Positions 17,109 through 26,389 of a DNA stretch of 57,531 nt are shown here, in pieces. Each line of letters starts with the position of its first letter. Position 1 is the stretch's first letter. This DNA is from Melioribacter roseus (lineage in GTDB: Bacteria > Bacteroidota > Ignavibacteria > Ignavibacteriales > Melioribacteraceae), in NCBI GenBank assembly GCA_020722085.1, contig DYLN01000005.1:1-57531 (forward strand), read 5' to 3'. The notes beneath the pieces were generated by a model that ran no database searches, was not told the DNA's origin, and saw nothing but the letters and a program-made list of their open reading frames with translations. The position numbers were made by a program, and so were the translations under genes.

Positions 17109-18932
17109 ATGCCAATTATTAAAGATTTTAAAACTATTCCGCAATTATTCAAAATTATTACACTTGAGTTTGGGAAAGGGAAAAAACGCCCCGCCCTAAA
17201 AACAAAGGTCGGTGAGTTTTGGAAGGAAATAACCTATGACGAGGTTTATCAAAACACAGAAGATTTGGCTTTAGGGCTGACTTCTCTAGGAGTTAGAAGA
17301 GGAGACAGAGTTGCAATAATTTCCGAAAACAGACCTGAGTGGGTTTATGCTGATATGGCAATTTTAAATTTAGGAGCTGTAGATGTTCCTCTTTATCCTA
17401 TATCTACTTCTGAAATGATTGAATACATAATTAACGATTCCGAATCCGTTGGTATTTTTGTTTCAAACAAATTTCAGTTGAATAAAATCCTAAAGGTGAT
17501 CAATAATTGTAAATCTTTGAAATTTATTATTGTCATGAATCATGAAGATAAAACCAGCGGAAAGAATGTTTACAGTTTGCAAGAAGTGCAGGAAAAAGGA
17601 AAAAGTTTTAAGTCGGAAAATCCGAATTTATTTTTAGATAATGTGGACCTTGCCGGCGAAGACGATCTCTGCACAATCATTTACACTTCCGGAACAACGG
17701 GTGAACCAAAAGGAGTAATGCTGACTCATAAAAACATTGTGTCGAATATTAAAGGCGCCCATGAAGTTTTTGATATTGATCAGAATGATGTTTTTCTGTC
17801 GTTTCTTCCTTTGTGTCATATTTTTGAAAGAATGGGCGGATATTATACAGCTTTTTCGAGTGGTGGAATTATTTGTTATGCTGAAAGCATAGAAAAAATT
17901 GCTCAGAATATGCTTGAAATAAAACCGACAATTATGACAGCAGTGCCGAGGCTTTTTGAGAGGATGTATTCCAGAATAAGAAAAAATGTTGAAACACAAT
18001 CTCCTGCGAAACAGAAAATTTTTAATTGGGCTATTGAGTTGGGTAAAGAATATCAAGCCGTCAAAAAAACCGAGCAGCATATTCCGATAGGTCTTGCATT
18101 AAAACATAAACTTGCAGACAAACTTGTTTACTCAAAACTTCGTGAACGGACTGGAGGAAAGCTGAGATTTTTTATCTCCGGCGGTGCCGCTTTGTCACGT
18201 GAACTAGGGCAATTTTTCGAAGCCGCAGGTATTATTGTTATAGAAGGTTACGGACTAACCGAATCTTCACCTGTAATTGCTGTTAATAGGCTGAACGATT
18301 ATAAATTCGGTACCGTCGGCAAACCTTTACCCGGTGTGGAAATAAAAATTGCCAAAGACGGTGAGATACTTGCTTACGGCCCCAACATAATGAAAGGATA
18401 TTTTAAGAAGAAAAAAGAAACTGAAGAGGCAATTAAAGACGGCTGGCTTCATACGGGAGATATCGGTGTTTTTGATGCCGAAGGATTCTTAATTATTACT
18501 GATAGAAAAAAGCATTTATTCAAAACTTCCGGCGGAAAATATATTGCTCCAACTCCGATTGAAAATATGTTTCTCGCAAGCAAATATATCGACCAATTTG
18601 TTTTAATAGGCGACAGAAGAATGTTCTTAAGCGCATTGATTGTACCGGATTTCGAAGCATTAAAAGAATACGCCGATGCCAACAGAATCCCGTATAAAGA
18701 TGAAAAAGAATTAGTCAAATTCAAGCAGATATATGAGCTGTTAGACAATGAGCTTAACCAATTTCAAAAGAAACTCGCTTCGTTTGAAAGAGTAAGAAAG
18801 TTTGCTATTCTCGATAAACCCTTTACAATTGAAAACGGAGAATTAACGCCGTCACTTAAAATCAAAAGAAAACTTGTAGAAGAACGATACAAGGATTTGA
18901 TTGAAGATATGTATAAAGGTTTGGAAGGCTAA
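17109..18932 (+). CDS. fadD: Long-chain acyl-CoA synthetase (AMP-forming)
   Basis: 607-residue adenylate-forming enzyme that activates fatty acids with ATP and CoA. The P-loop signature TSGTTGEPKGVMLTH is near residue 195, the core GYGLTESSPVIA near 380 and the hinge GWLHTGDIGVFDAEGFL with ITDRKKHLFKTSGGKYIAP near 440-480. The length and these motifs place it in the FadD15/long-chain group often used with exogenous lipids. It stands alone, about 75 bases before metG. The exact chain-length range cannot be read. Confidence 0.85.
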   Translation: MPIIKDFKTIPQLFKIITLEFGKGKKRPALKTKVGEFWKEITYDEVYQNTEDLALGLTSLGVRRGDRVAIISENRPEWVYADMAILNLGAVDVPLYPISTSEMIEYIINDSESVGIFVSNKFQLNKILKVINNCKSLKFIIVMNHEDKTSGKNVYSLQEVQEKGKSFKSENPNLFLDNVDLAGEDDLCTIIYTSGTTGEPKGVMLTHKNIVSNIKGAHEVFDIDQNDVFLSFLPLCHIFERMGGYYTAFSSGGIICYAESIEKIAQNMLEIKPTIMTAVPRLFERMYSRIRKNVETQSPAKQKIFNWAIELGKEYQAVKKTEQHIPIGLALKHKLADKLVYSKLRERTGGKLRFFISGGAALSRELGQFFEAAGIIVIEGYGLTESSPVIAVNRLNDYKFGTVGKPLPGVEIKIAKDGEILAYGPNIMKGYFKKKKETEEAIKDGWLHTGDIGVFDAEGFLIITDRKKHLFKTSGGKYIAPTPIENMFLASKYIDQFVLIGDRRMFLSALIVPDFEALKEYADANRIPYKDEKELVKFKQIYELLDNELNQFQKKLASFERVRKFAILDKPFTIENGELTPSLKIKRKLVEERYKDLIEDMYKGLEG

Positions 18933-19006
18933 TTCTAATTAATTTCGGGACTTATCGATTGGTGTTTTTTTGTTATATTCGAGGTCAAAATTCTTAAGGG
19001 TTTCTT

Positions 19007-21049
19007 TTGAAAAAGGAAAAGGTTTTAGTTACATCTGCACTTCCGTATGCTAATGGGAGAATTCATCTCGGTCATTTAAGTGGTGCCTATCTGCCTGCCG
19101 ATATCTATGTACGTTATAAAAGATTAAACGGCGATGAAATTATTTATGTATGTGGCTCGGATGAACACGGCGTTCCCATTACAATAACTGCCGACAAAGA
19201 AAAAGTCAGTCCAAAAATAATTATCGATCGTTATCATAATTTAAATAAAGAAGCTTTCGAAAAATTCGGGATGAGTTTTGATATTTATTCACGAACAAGT
19301 CTGCCGGTGCATCATCGGACTGCGCAGGATTTTTTTAATACTTATTACAAGCAAGGATTGTTGGTTGAGAAAAAATCGAAACAGTTTTATGACGAAAAAG
19401 CAAAGATGTTCTTGCCCGACAGATACGTCGAAGGGACCTGTCCGCGATGCGGTTACGAAGAAGCCCGCAGCGATGAATGCGAAAGGTGCGGTTCGCTTTA
19501 CGAACCATCTGAGCTGTTAAATCCCAAAAGTAAAATTACCGGGGAAACACCGGTATTAAAAGAAACATCACATTGGTATTTTCCATTAGGTAAATTTCAG
19601 CAGCGGCTGGAAAATTATGTTAAAGAAATGAATGAAAAATACGGGTGGAAAGATAATGTTCTTCAATACTGTAACGGCTGGTTTAAAGACGGATTAAAAG
19701 ACAGAGCATATACGAGAGATCTGGATTGGGGAGTGAAAGTTCCATTAAAATCTGCCGAAGGAAAAGTTTTGTATGTTTGGTTCGAGGCGGTGCTGGGATA
19801 TATATCCGCTACAAAAGAATTATCGGAAAAAAAAGGAGACCCGGATTTTTGGAGAAAATACTGGCAGAACACCGATACAAAATATATAGCTTTTATAGGC
19901 AAAGATAATATTGTCTTTCATACCATAATTTTCCCGGCGATGCTGATGGCATGGAACGACGGTAACGACGATAAGTATGTTTTGCCGCAGAATGTTCCCG
20001 CAAATGAATTTCTTAATTTCGAAGGGAAAAAATTTTCCAAATCGCGAGGCTGGGGAATTGACGTGCTCGAATTTTTGGAAATGTTTCCGGCTGACCCCCT
20101 CAGATATACTTTAGCGGCAAATTTACCGGAAAATAAGGATACCGACTTTTACTGGAAAGAATTTCAAGCACGAAATAACGGTGAACTTGCTGACATTCTC
20201 GGAAATTTTATCAACCGGACTTTTACGTTTGTACACAAACATTTTAATGGAATTGTACCGGAAAGAAAAAAAATGGAAGCGATTGATGAAGAAATGCTTT
20301 CTTTACTGGAAAAGCAAACTGCTAAGATCGCTTCTTTAATTGAAAAATATAAAATCAAAGATGCAGTTTTTGAAATGATGAATCTGGCAAGAGCAGGCAA
20401 TAAATATTTCAATGATTCCGTACCGTGGGTTACTATTAAGAAAGATTCCGGTAAATGCTCCACAACCATTAATATCTGCTTAAATACAATTTTTACTTTA
20501 GCTGAGATATTTGAACCGGTTATTCCGTTTTCAGCCAAAAAGATTTTTGAAATGCTAAACGCACAACCAACGGTGTGGCTCGAGGCAGGTAAGGAAAATT
20601 TAAAACCTGGTCACAAATTAAATCCGGCTGTAATTCTTTTCAATAAAATTGAAGATAAACAGATTGAAGAACAAATTAATAAGCTGGGCAAACTAGAAAC
20701 CGAACCGGTAAAAAAGAATGAAGAGATAACTATAGATGAATTCAAACGTGTAAAATTGAAAACAGCGAAAATAGTTTTTGCAGAAAATGTTAAAAAGAGC
20801 GATAAACTTCTTCGTCTAGAATTAGACCTTGGCTCAGAAAAACGGCAGGTGGTTGCGGGAATAGCAAAGAGTTATACACCTGAAGAATTAATAGGTAAAC
20901 AAGTTCTTATCGTTGCCAACTTAAAACCTGCTAAACTGTTCGGACTCGAATCCCAGGGAATGATTCTTGCGCTAGATTCAACTGATGATGGAAAAGTTAA
21001 AATTATTGAAGTGGACTCGTCTGTTATTCCGGGTACTGCCGCCAAATAA
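19007..21049 (+). CDS. metG: Methionyl-tRNA synthetase
   Basis: 680 residues, class I. The HIGH-type motif is in PYANGRIHLGHLSGAY, a four-Cys zinc knuckle in CPRCGYEE and CERCG near residue 145, and the KMSKS motif as KFSKSRG near 344. The last about 110 residues are a separate OB-fold tRNA-binding domain (from DEFKRVKLKTAKIVFAENV), the version found in dimeric MetG. The start is a TTG 3 bases into the frame after TTTCT, because the next residues (KKEKVLVTSALPYANG) begin the fold directly. It is monocistronic. Confidence 0.95.
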   Translation: MKKEKVLVTSALPYANGRIHLGHLSGAYLPADIYVRYKRLNGDEIIYVCGSDEHGVPITITADKEKVSPKIIIDRYHNLNKEAFEKFGMSFDIYSRTSLPVHHRTAQDFFNTYYKQGLLVEKKSKQFYDEKAKMFLPDRYVEGTCPRCGYEEARSDECERCGSLYEPSELLNPKSKITGETPVLKETSHWYFPLGKFQQRLENYVKEMNEKYGWKDNVLQYCNGWFKDGLKDRAYTRDLDWGVKVPLKSAEGKVLYVWFEAVLGYISATKELSEKKGDPDFWRKYWQNTDTKYIAFIGKDNIVFHTIIFPAMLMAWNDGNDDKYVLPQNVPANEFLNFEGKKFSKSRGWGIDVLEFLEMFPADPLRYTLAANLPENKDTDFYWKEFQARNNGELADILGNFINRTFTFVHKHFNGIVPERKKMEAIDEEMLSLLEKQTAKIASLIEKYKIKDAVFEMMNLARAGNKYFNDSVPWVTIKKDSGKCSTTINICLNTIFTLAEIFEPVIPFSAKKIFEMLNAQPTVWLEAGKENLKPGHKLNPAVILFNKIEDKQIEEQINKLGKLETEPVKKNEEITIDEFKRVKLKTAKIVFAENVKKSDKLLRLELDLGSEKRQVVAGIAKSYTPEELIGKQVLIVANLKPAKLFGLESQGMILALDSTDDGKVKIIEVDSSVIPGTAAK

Positions 21050-21092
21050 TAACATTCACAGAAATAAGAAGCTGAACTTAGCTAAACTTTGT

Positions 21093-21126
21093 GTCTTGTG
21101 GTTAAGTAAAAAATAACCGCAAAGAC
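21093..21126. repeat. Imperfect palindrome downstream of metG
   Basis: GTCTTGTGGTTA (21093-21104) and TAACCGCAAAGAC (21114-21126) are imperfect inverted arms around AGTAAAAAA. The pattern (CTTTG-CTTTGCGGTTA-type arms) is one I recall as a common dispersed palindrome. It may act as the metG terminator. Confidence 0.4.
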
Positions 21127-21182
21127 CCGACGTGAGTTTTGCAATTTCGTTTTTGTAAACTTTTTTGCTCATAGCAATATAG

Positions 21183-21207
21183 GAGGCTGCCCCAAAAAAC
21201 AGTTTAT
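21183..21207 (+). repeat. Solo transposon-end remnant
   Basis: GAGGCTGCCCCAAAAAACAG followed by TTTAT resembles the terminal repeat of the MITE at 45375 (GAGGCTGACCAAAAAGTAG...). No second arm is visible nearby, so this is a single leftover end. Confidence 0.4.
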
Positions 21208-21300
21208 CTTTTGCTCTTTCACTCAGTATTTCTTGATTTTCAAAGCATATATAGATAAAATAGCTTTTCAAATTGCAAATTATATGGAGGTTTTTTATTG

Positions 21301-23283
21301 ATGCATTCATATAGATTTTTACTGCCGCTTTTTGTAATTACAATATTTTTATCTGCATGCGCAACCCAAAATTCGGATATAATTGTTGCCCGCTTTGACA
21401 ATCAAACTATTTCTGCCAAAGAACTTGAAGATGCCTATCTCAAAAATAATCCTTCCGATTCGACAATTACTGCAGATTCATTGAATACGCTGGATAATTT
21501 TTTGAATCTTTATCTTAATTACAAAATGAAACTGCGAGACGCTTTTGTTAGAGGCTATATGCAGGATCCCGCTTTACAAAAGGAAATTAATGATTATAAA
21601 ATTAGTGTAGGTAAAACTCTTTTCCTTGAAAACAAATTTTATGAACCTAATCTCCGCAAGATGTATGAGCGCAGAAAATGGGAATTTCGTGTAAGTCACA
21701 TTTTTATACGCGTTGACACGGCAAGAACCGACAAACAAGCTTATCAGTTGGCAAAAAGTTTAATCGATTCAATTCGGCAGGGAGCTGATTTCATAGAACT
21801 GTGTAAAAAGTATTCCGATGATAACGCCACAAAAAATAACGGCGGTGATGTATATTATATTACTTCCGGTATGATTACAATTCCCGCACTTGAAAATGCA
21901 ATATATAACACGCCGGTTGGAGAGGTTTATTCCGAACCTATTAAATCGGCTTATGGCTATCACATAATAAAAACAACCGAGAAAATAAAAAGAATTCCTT
22001 CGGTTAGAGCATCGCATATATTAATCTCTTTTAAAGATAGTACGGGTAAAATGGATACTGCAGCAGCACTAAAAGAGGCTGAGGCTATTAGAGATAGTCT
22101 TTTGAACGGGGCGAATTTCAGTGAAATGGCAAAAAAATATTCGGCGGATAAAGGAAGTGCAGCTAAAGGAGGTGATCTCGGATATTTCACGAGAGGCAGA
22201 ATGGTGTTGCCTTTTGACGAAGAAGCATTTAAGCTGAAGGTCGGCGAAATCTCGCCTGTAATTGAAACCCAGTTTGGATTTCATATAATTAAAGTCGTTG
22301 ATAGAAAACCTATTCCATCTTTCGAAGAAGACAGGGATGAGTTGAAAAATCTTTTCCAGAGAACTTGGTATAAAACAGAATACAATAAACTTCGGGATTC
22401 TCTTGCATCCGAATTTAATTATCAGCTTCTGGAAAATAATGAAGGAATGATACTTTCAAACATTGATACGATTAAAATAGGTACCGATTATGATTCAAGT
22501 GCATTTAAACAAAAATACGGTAAGACACCAATTTTCAAAGTTGCGGGGAAATTCTATGACCTCGATAGCGTGCTTACATGGATGTCAAAAAACGGCTATA
22601 ACAAACAAAGACTTGTCAAAAAAAATATATTTGATACTGGAATCAGACAGTATTCTAACGAAATATTGATGAAAGAAAAAGCACTTAACTATGAGAAAGA
22701 AAATCCTGAATTTGCAAAGCTTATGAGAGAATATGCCAACGGTGTTTATTTATTTAAGATATTGGAAGAAGAAGTTTGGAACAAAATCAAAACCGATACG
22801 AACAGCCTTCGCAAGCTCTACGATTCAACACGGAATAAATATTGGACAAACGAACGCGTAAGATATTTGTACGTTACTGCCAAAAACGATTCGATAATTA
22901 ATAACTATAATAATCTTTTAAAAAGCGGTTACAGTTTTGATTCGCTTGTAGTTGACACAAATCCCCGAAAAGAAAAAGCACTTCACCCGGAATTTCAGGA
23001 TATAACAAAAGACGAAATGGCGTCAAGAGCATTTAATCTGAAAAAGGCGGGTGATGTTTCCGAGCCGTTCCATTCAAAAAACGGGTGGGCAATTGTAAAA
23101 CTTTTGGAAAAACAGCCCAAAAGGTTAAAAACCTTTGAAGAGGCTAAACCCGAACTTATAAGTCTATATCAGGAAAAAGAAAGTAAACGGCTCGAAGAAG
23201 AATACCTGAACAGACTAAGGAAATTATATCATCCGGAAATATACTATGACAAACTTAAAGAGGCTTTACTGGGTACTAAATAA
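21301..23283 (+). CDS. Parvulin-type peptidyl-prolyl isomerase lipoprotein
   Basis: 660 residues. The signal ends in a lipobox (IFLSAC), so the protein is anchored in the envelope. Two PpiC/rotamase domains follow: [14 protein letters not shown] to [11 protein letters not shown] (about residues 140-225) and [14 protein letters not shown] to [11 protein letters not shown] (about 235-340). A third, degenerate domain lies near the C-terminus ([20 protein letters not shown]). An ATG directly follows a TTG; I take the ATG. It acts with the next two genes in folding outer-membrane proteins in the periplasm. It overlaps the next gene by 38 bases. Confidence 0.85.
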   Translation: MHSYRFLLPLFVITIFLSACATQNSDIIVARFDNQTISAKELEDAYLKNNPSDSTITADSLNTLDNFLNLYLNYKMKLRDAFVRGYMQDPALQKEINDYKISVGKTLFLENKFYEPNLRKMYERRKWEFRVSHIFIRVDTARTDKQAYQLAKSLIDSIRQGADFIELCKKYSDDNATKNNGGDVYYITSGMITIPALENAIYNTPVGEVYSEPIKSAYGYHIIKTTEKIKRIPSVRASHILISFKDSTGKMDTAAALKEAEAIRDSLLNGANFSEMAKKYSADKGSAAKGGDLGYFTRGRMVLPFDEEAFKLKVGEISPVIETQFGFHIIKVVDRKPIPSFEEDRDELKNLFQRTWYKTEYNKLRDSLASEFNYQLLENNEGMILSNIDTIKIGTDYDSSAFKQKYGKTPIFKVAGKFYDLDSVLTWMSKNGYNKQRLVKKNIFDTGIRQYSNEILMKEKALNYEKENPEFAKLMREYANGVYLFKILEEEVWNKIKTDTNSLRKLYDSTRNKYWTNERVRYLYVTAKNDSIINNYNNLLKSGYSFDSLVVDTNPRKEKALHPEFQDITKDEMASRAFNLKKAGDVSEPFHSKNGWAIVKLLEKQPKRLKTFEEAKPELISLYQEKESKRLEEEYLNRLRKLYHPEIYYDKLKEALLGTK

Positions 23284-24088
23284 GGGGGGATTATTTGTTA
23301 TATTAATTTTTATTTTATATGGTTGTGGCAGGGAAAAAAAAGTTGGAAAGTACGTAGCCAAAGTAGGTAAAGAATACTTGACCGAAGCCGGCTTAAATAA
23401 TTACGCCACTTCTAAAAAATACAAGAATCAGTACCGCGGAGAGATCATCAGAAATTGGGTAGAAAATGAAGTCCTCTATCAGGAAGCAACAAATAGGGGA
23501 ATTCAAAATCAAGATGAATATAAGATATTACTTTCCAGAACGACAAAAGAACTTGCAATAGCTTTATTGAAGAAACAAATATTGGAAGAATATAAAAACT
23601 CATATTCAATTCATGATCTGGAGCAATATTACGAAAAATACAAGGATGATTTTAAATTGCCCGAAGATGCATATAAATTGAATCTCATTACCTTTAGCAA
23701 CGAAGATGCAGCAATTAAATTTAGAACATTACTGATAGAAAGTGATTGGGATAGAATATTAAGTGCATACCGAAATGATCCGTCAATTATTGAAATAAAG
23801 ACACGTAAATTTTTTTACAGCCATGATATTTATCCTGTAAATATTCTTAGAAATATTGAAGGGATGCTTCCGCTTGAAGTGAGTTTAGTTATTCAAACGG
23901 AACCCTCTCAATTTACGATTGTTCAACTGGTTGAAAAATATCCGAAAAATTCTCTCCCGTCTTTTGAAAGCATTAAAGACATTGTTGAGCAGAGATATAA
24001 CGCTGTAAAACAAAAAGAATATTTGGAAAAGTACATTAGTAATTTAATCAGCAATTACAACTCGGAAATAGAATGGTATACCGAATAA
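23246..24088 (+). CDS. PpiC/SurA-like lipoprotein without a clear catalytic domain
   Basis: 280 residues with lipobox LYGC (Cys27). It resembles the N-terminal helical chaperone part of SurA-type proteins ([19 protein letters not shown]) and then a weak isomerase-like region ([19 protein letters not shown], later [14 protein letters not shown]) that lacks the usual HIL and GFHII motifs. It is therefore probably a chaperone rather than an isomerase. The ATG lies inside the upstream gene, and the end overlaps the next gene by 16 bases. This tight overlap shows the three proteins are made together. Confidence 0.7.
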   Translation: MTNLKRLYWVLNKGGLFVILIFILYGCGREKKVGKYVAKVGKEYLTEAGLNNYATSKKYKNQYRGEIIRNWVENEVLYQEATNRGIQNQDEYKILLSRTTKELAIALLKKQILEEYKNSYSIHDLEQYYEKYKDDFKLPEDAYKLNLITFSNEDAAIKFRTLLIESDWDRILSAYRNDPSIIEIKTRKFFYSHDIYPVNILRNIEGMLPLEVSLVIQTEPSQFTIVQLVEKYPKNSLPSFESIKDIVEQRYNAVKQKEYLEKYISNLISNYNSEIEWYTE

Positions 24089-25356
24089 AACGAATATCAA
24101 TCCTTTTTTTATTCTTATTGATTAACTTAAGCCATGCACAGCAGGTGCTTGATAAAATCGTTGCAGTGGTTGATAAAGATATTATATTGAAATCCGAACT
24201 TGATTTTAGAGTTAATGTTGATGCTGCTCAGAAAAATCTCAATCCAAGTGATTCAACACTTAGAAAGCAGGTATTAAATCAGCTTATTGAAGAAAAACTT
24301 CTCTATGCTCAGGCGGAATTAGATTCAATAACCGTAACCGACGATCAGGTAAAACAACAGCTCGATTATCAAATGAATTATTTTATTCAGCAATACGGCT
24401 CTAAAGAAAGACTTGAACAGGCTTACGGCATGTCTGTTGAAAAATTGAAACGATCCCTCGAAGATGATGTCCGCAAAAATTTAATGGCACAAATGCTTCA
24501 GCAAAAAAAATTTGGAGACGTAACTGTATCAAGAAAAGAGGTAGAAGAATTTTATGATTCTTTCAAAGATTCGTTAGGACTTATTCCTGAAAGATTTACC
24601 GTAGCACACATATTTATTAATCCGCAAGCCGGAGAAAGAGTAAGAAACAAAGCCAAGGCATTTGCAGAATCGCTTTTGGATTCATTAAAACACGGAGCCG
24701 ATTTTGCTGAACTGGCAAAAAAATATTCCGATGACCCGGGAAGTGCAAGCCAAGGTGGGGATTTGGGATTTGTAAAACGCGGCGTATTTTATCCTGAGTT
24801 TGAAGCCGTTGCTTTTTCACTCGCACCTAAACAAATATCCGGCGTTGTGGAAACTCCTGTAGGTTTTCACATAATTCAACTACTTGAACGACGAGGCGAT
24901 GAAATTCATGCACGCCATATTTTAATAAAAATAAAAAGTGATGAAAAAGCCGACCTCGATGCAATAAATCTTTTAACCGATTTAAGGGATAGTGTGAATA
25001 GCGGCAAAAATACTTTTGCTTATTATGCCCAGAAATACAGCGATGACAAAGAGACAGCTAAGAACGGCGGACTGCTGGGTACTTTCGAAGAAAGCCAGCT
25101 CGATAAGTCTCTTCTCGATATTATTTATAAATTAAAAGAAGGTGAAATAAGTTTCCCAAAAAGATTGGATGTTAATAAATCGACTTACGGCTATCACATT
25201 GTGAAGTTAGTTAAAAGAACACCGCAGCACAAAGCCTCGCTTGATACGGATTATGACGAGCTGAAAAAATTAGCTGAGTATTACAAGAAACAAAAGTTAT
25301 ACAACGAATGGATGGTTGAACTTAAAGACAAAATTTACTGGGAAATAAAAGGATAA
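24073..25356 (+). CDS. surA: SurA-type periplasmic chaperone / peptidyl-prolyl isomerase
   Basis: 427 residues with a cleavable signal peptide (ILFLFLLINLSHAQQ). The SurA N-domain follows (VDKIVAVVDKDIILKSELDFR), then two rotamase domains: VAHIFINPQAGERV to VGFHIIQLLERR, and ARHILIKIKSDEKA to YGYHIVKLVKRT. This is the standard SurA arrangement. It delivers unfolded beta-barrel proteins to the BAM complex in the outer membrane. Last of three overlapping chaperone genes; the MoxR gene follows after 4 bases. Confidence 0.88.
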   Translation: MVYRIKRISILFLFLLINLSHAQQVLDKIVAVVDKDIILKSELDFRVNVDAAQKNLNPSDSTLRKQVLNQLIEEKLLYAQAELDSITVTDDQVKQQLDYQMNYFIQQYGSKERLEQAYGMSVEKLKRSLEDDVRKNLMAQMLQQKKFGDVTVSRKEVEEFYDSFKDSLGLIPERFTVAHIFINPQAGERVRNKAKAFAESLLDSLKHGADFAELAKKYSDDPGSASQGGDLGFVKRGVFYPEFEAVAFSLAPKQISGVVETPVGFHIIQLLERRGDEIHARHILIKIKSDEKADLDAINLLTDLRDSVNSGKNTFAYYAQKYSDDKETAKNGGLLGTFEESQLDKSLLDIIYKLKEGEISFPKRLDVNKSTYGYHIVKLVKRTPQHKASLDTDYDELKKLAEYYKKQKLYNEWMVELKDKIYWEIKG

Positions 25357-25360
25357 AATA

Positions 25361-26356
25361 TTGGAACAAATAAAATCATCAGTAAATGATGTTGAAGCTG
25401 TCGAGAGATTAAGCGAGACTGTTGGCAGAATTAAACAGGAAATCGGTAAGGTAATTATTGGGCAGCATCAAATAATAGATGATCTTCTTGTAAGTCTTTT
25501 TGCACGCGGACATTGTCTTTTAATTGGTGTCCCGGGTCTTGCAAAAACACTTCTTATTAAAACTCTTGCCGAGGTTTTAGACCTTTCTTTTAACCGGATT
25601 CAATTTACTCCAGATCTTATGCCAGGCGATATTACAGGCACGGAAATTATCGATGAAGATCAGGCAACTAAGAAACGATATTTTAGGTTTGTGAAGGGAC
25701 CTATATTTGCCAACATAATTTTAGCCGATGAGATAAACAGAACACCGCCCAAAACTCAAGCTGCTCTTCTTGAAGCAATGCAGGAATATAAAGTTACGGC
25801 AGCAGGAGAAATTTACAAACTCGACCAGCCGTTCTTTGTTCTTGCTACACAAAATCCTATTGAACAGGAAGGAACTTATCCTTTGCCCGAAGCCCAGCTT
25901 GACCGTTTCATGTTTAATCTTTGGTTGGATTATCCTTCGGTTAATGAAGAGATTCAGATTATAAAATCAACAACAAGTGATTATACACCCAGCTTAAAGA
26001 AAGTATTAACAAAGGAAGATTTGTCTGCATTTCAAAATTTAATTCGAAGAGTACCCGCTGCCCAGAATGTGATTGAATATGCAGTTAATTTTGTTAATTC
26101 CACCAGATACGGAACAAACTCTTCAAAAGTTAATATGAAAGAATTAATTAGCTGGGGCGCGGGACCACGTGCTTCTCAATATTTGATCTTGGCTGCAAAA
26201 ACTAAAGCTGTTATGGAAGGTAGATTCACTCCTTCAATTGATGATGTAAAACGTTTTTTAATTCCCGTGCTACGCCATAGAATTATTCCAAGCTTTAACG
26301 CCTTAGCGGACGGCATTGATTCTGTTTCAATAATAAATCGATTGACAGAAAATTAA
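25361..26356 (+). CDS. MoxR-family AAA+ ATPase
   Basis: 331 residues, TTG start. Walker A is GVPGLAKT near residue 59, Walker B ILADEINRTPPKTQAALLEAM near 122, and the sensor I region ATQNPIEQEGTYPLPEAQLDRF near 168. MoxR proteins work as chaperones that insert metal cofactors or assemble complexes, usually with a von Willebrand partner, which is not next to this gene. Four bases after surA, so part of the same operon. Confidence 0.9.
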   Translation: MEQIKSSVNDVEAVERLSETVGRIKQEIGKVIIGQHQIIDDLLVSLFARGHCLLIGVPGLAKTLLIKTLAEVLDLSFNRIQFTPDLMPGDITGTEIIDEDQATKKRYFRFVKGPIFANIILADEINRTPPKTQAALLEAMQEYKVTAAGEIYKLDQPFFVLATQNPIEQEGTYPLPEAQLDRFMFNLWLDYPSVNEEIQIIKSTTSDYTPSLKKVLTKEDLSAFQNLIRRVPAAQNVIEYAVNFVNSTRYGTNSSKVNMKELISWGAGPRASQYLILAAKTKAVMEGRFTPSIDDVKRFLIPVLRHRIIPSFNALADGIDSVSIINRLTEN

Positions 26357-26377
26357 ATTATTATTCTTTTTCTCAAT

Positions 26378-26384
26378 AAGGAGG
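26378..26384 (+). promoter_or_regulatory. Perfect ribosome-binding site that points to a non-AUG start
   Basis: AAGGAGG lies 5 bases before ATC at 26390 (2 bases before ATT at 26387). Neither ATG, GTG nor TTG occurs in the correct frame until 26534, which would remove the signal peptide. Confidence 0.6.
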
Positions 26385-26389
26385 TCATT

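Noticed and set aside
21056-21310. 84-residue minus-strand frame between metG and the PPIase gene
   Set aside because: It covers a palindrome and a transposon-end remnant, has no ribosome site or domain, and looks like a chance frame.
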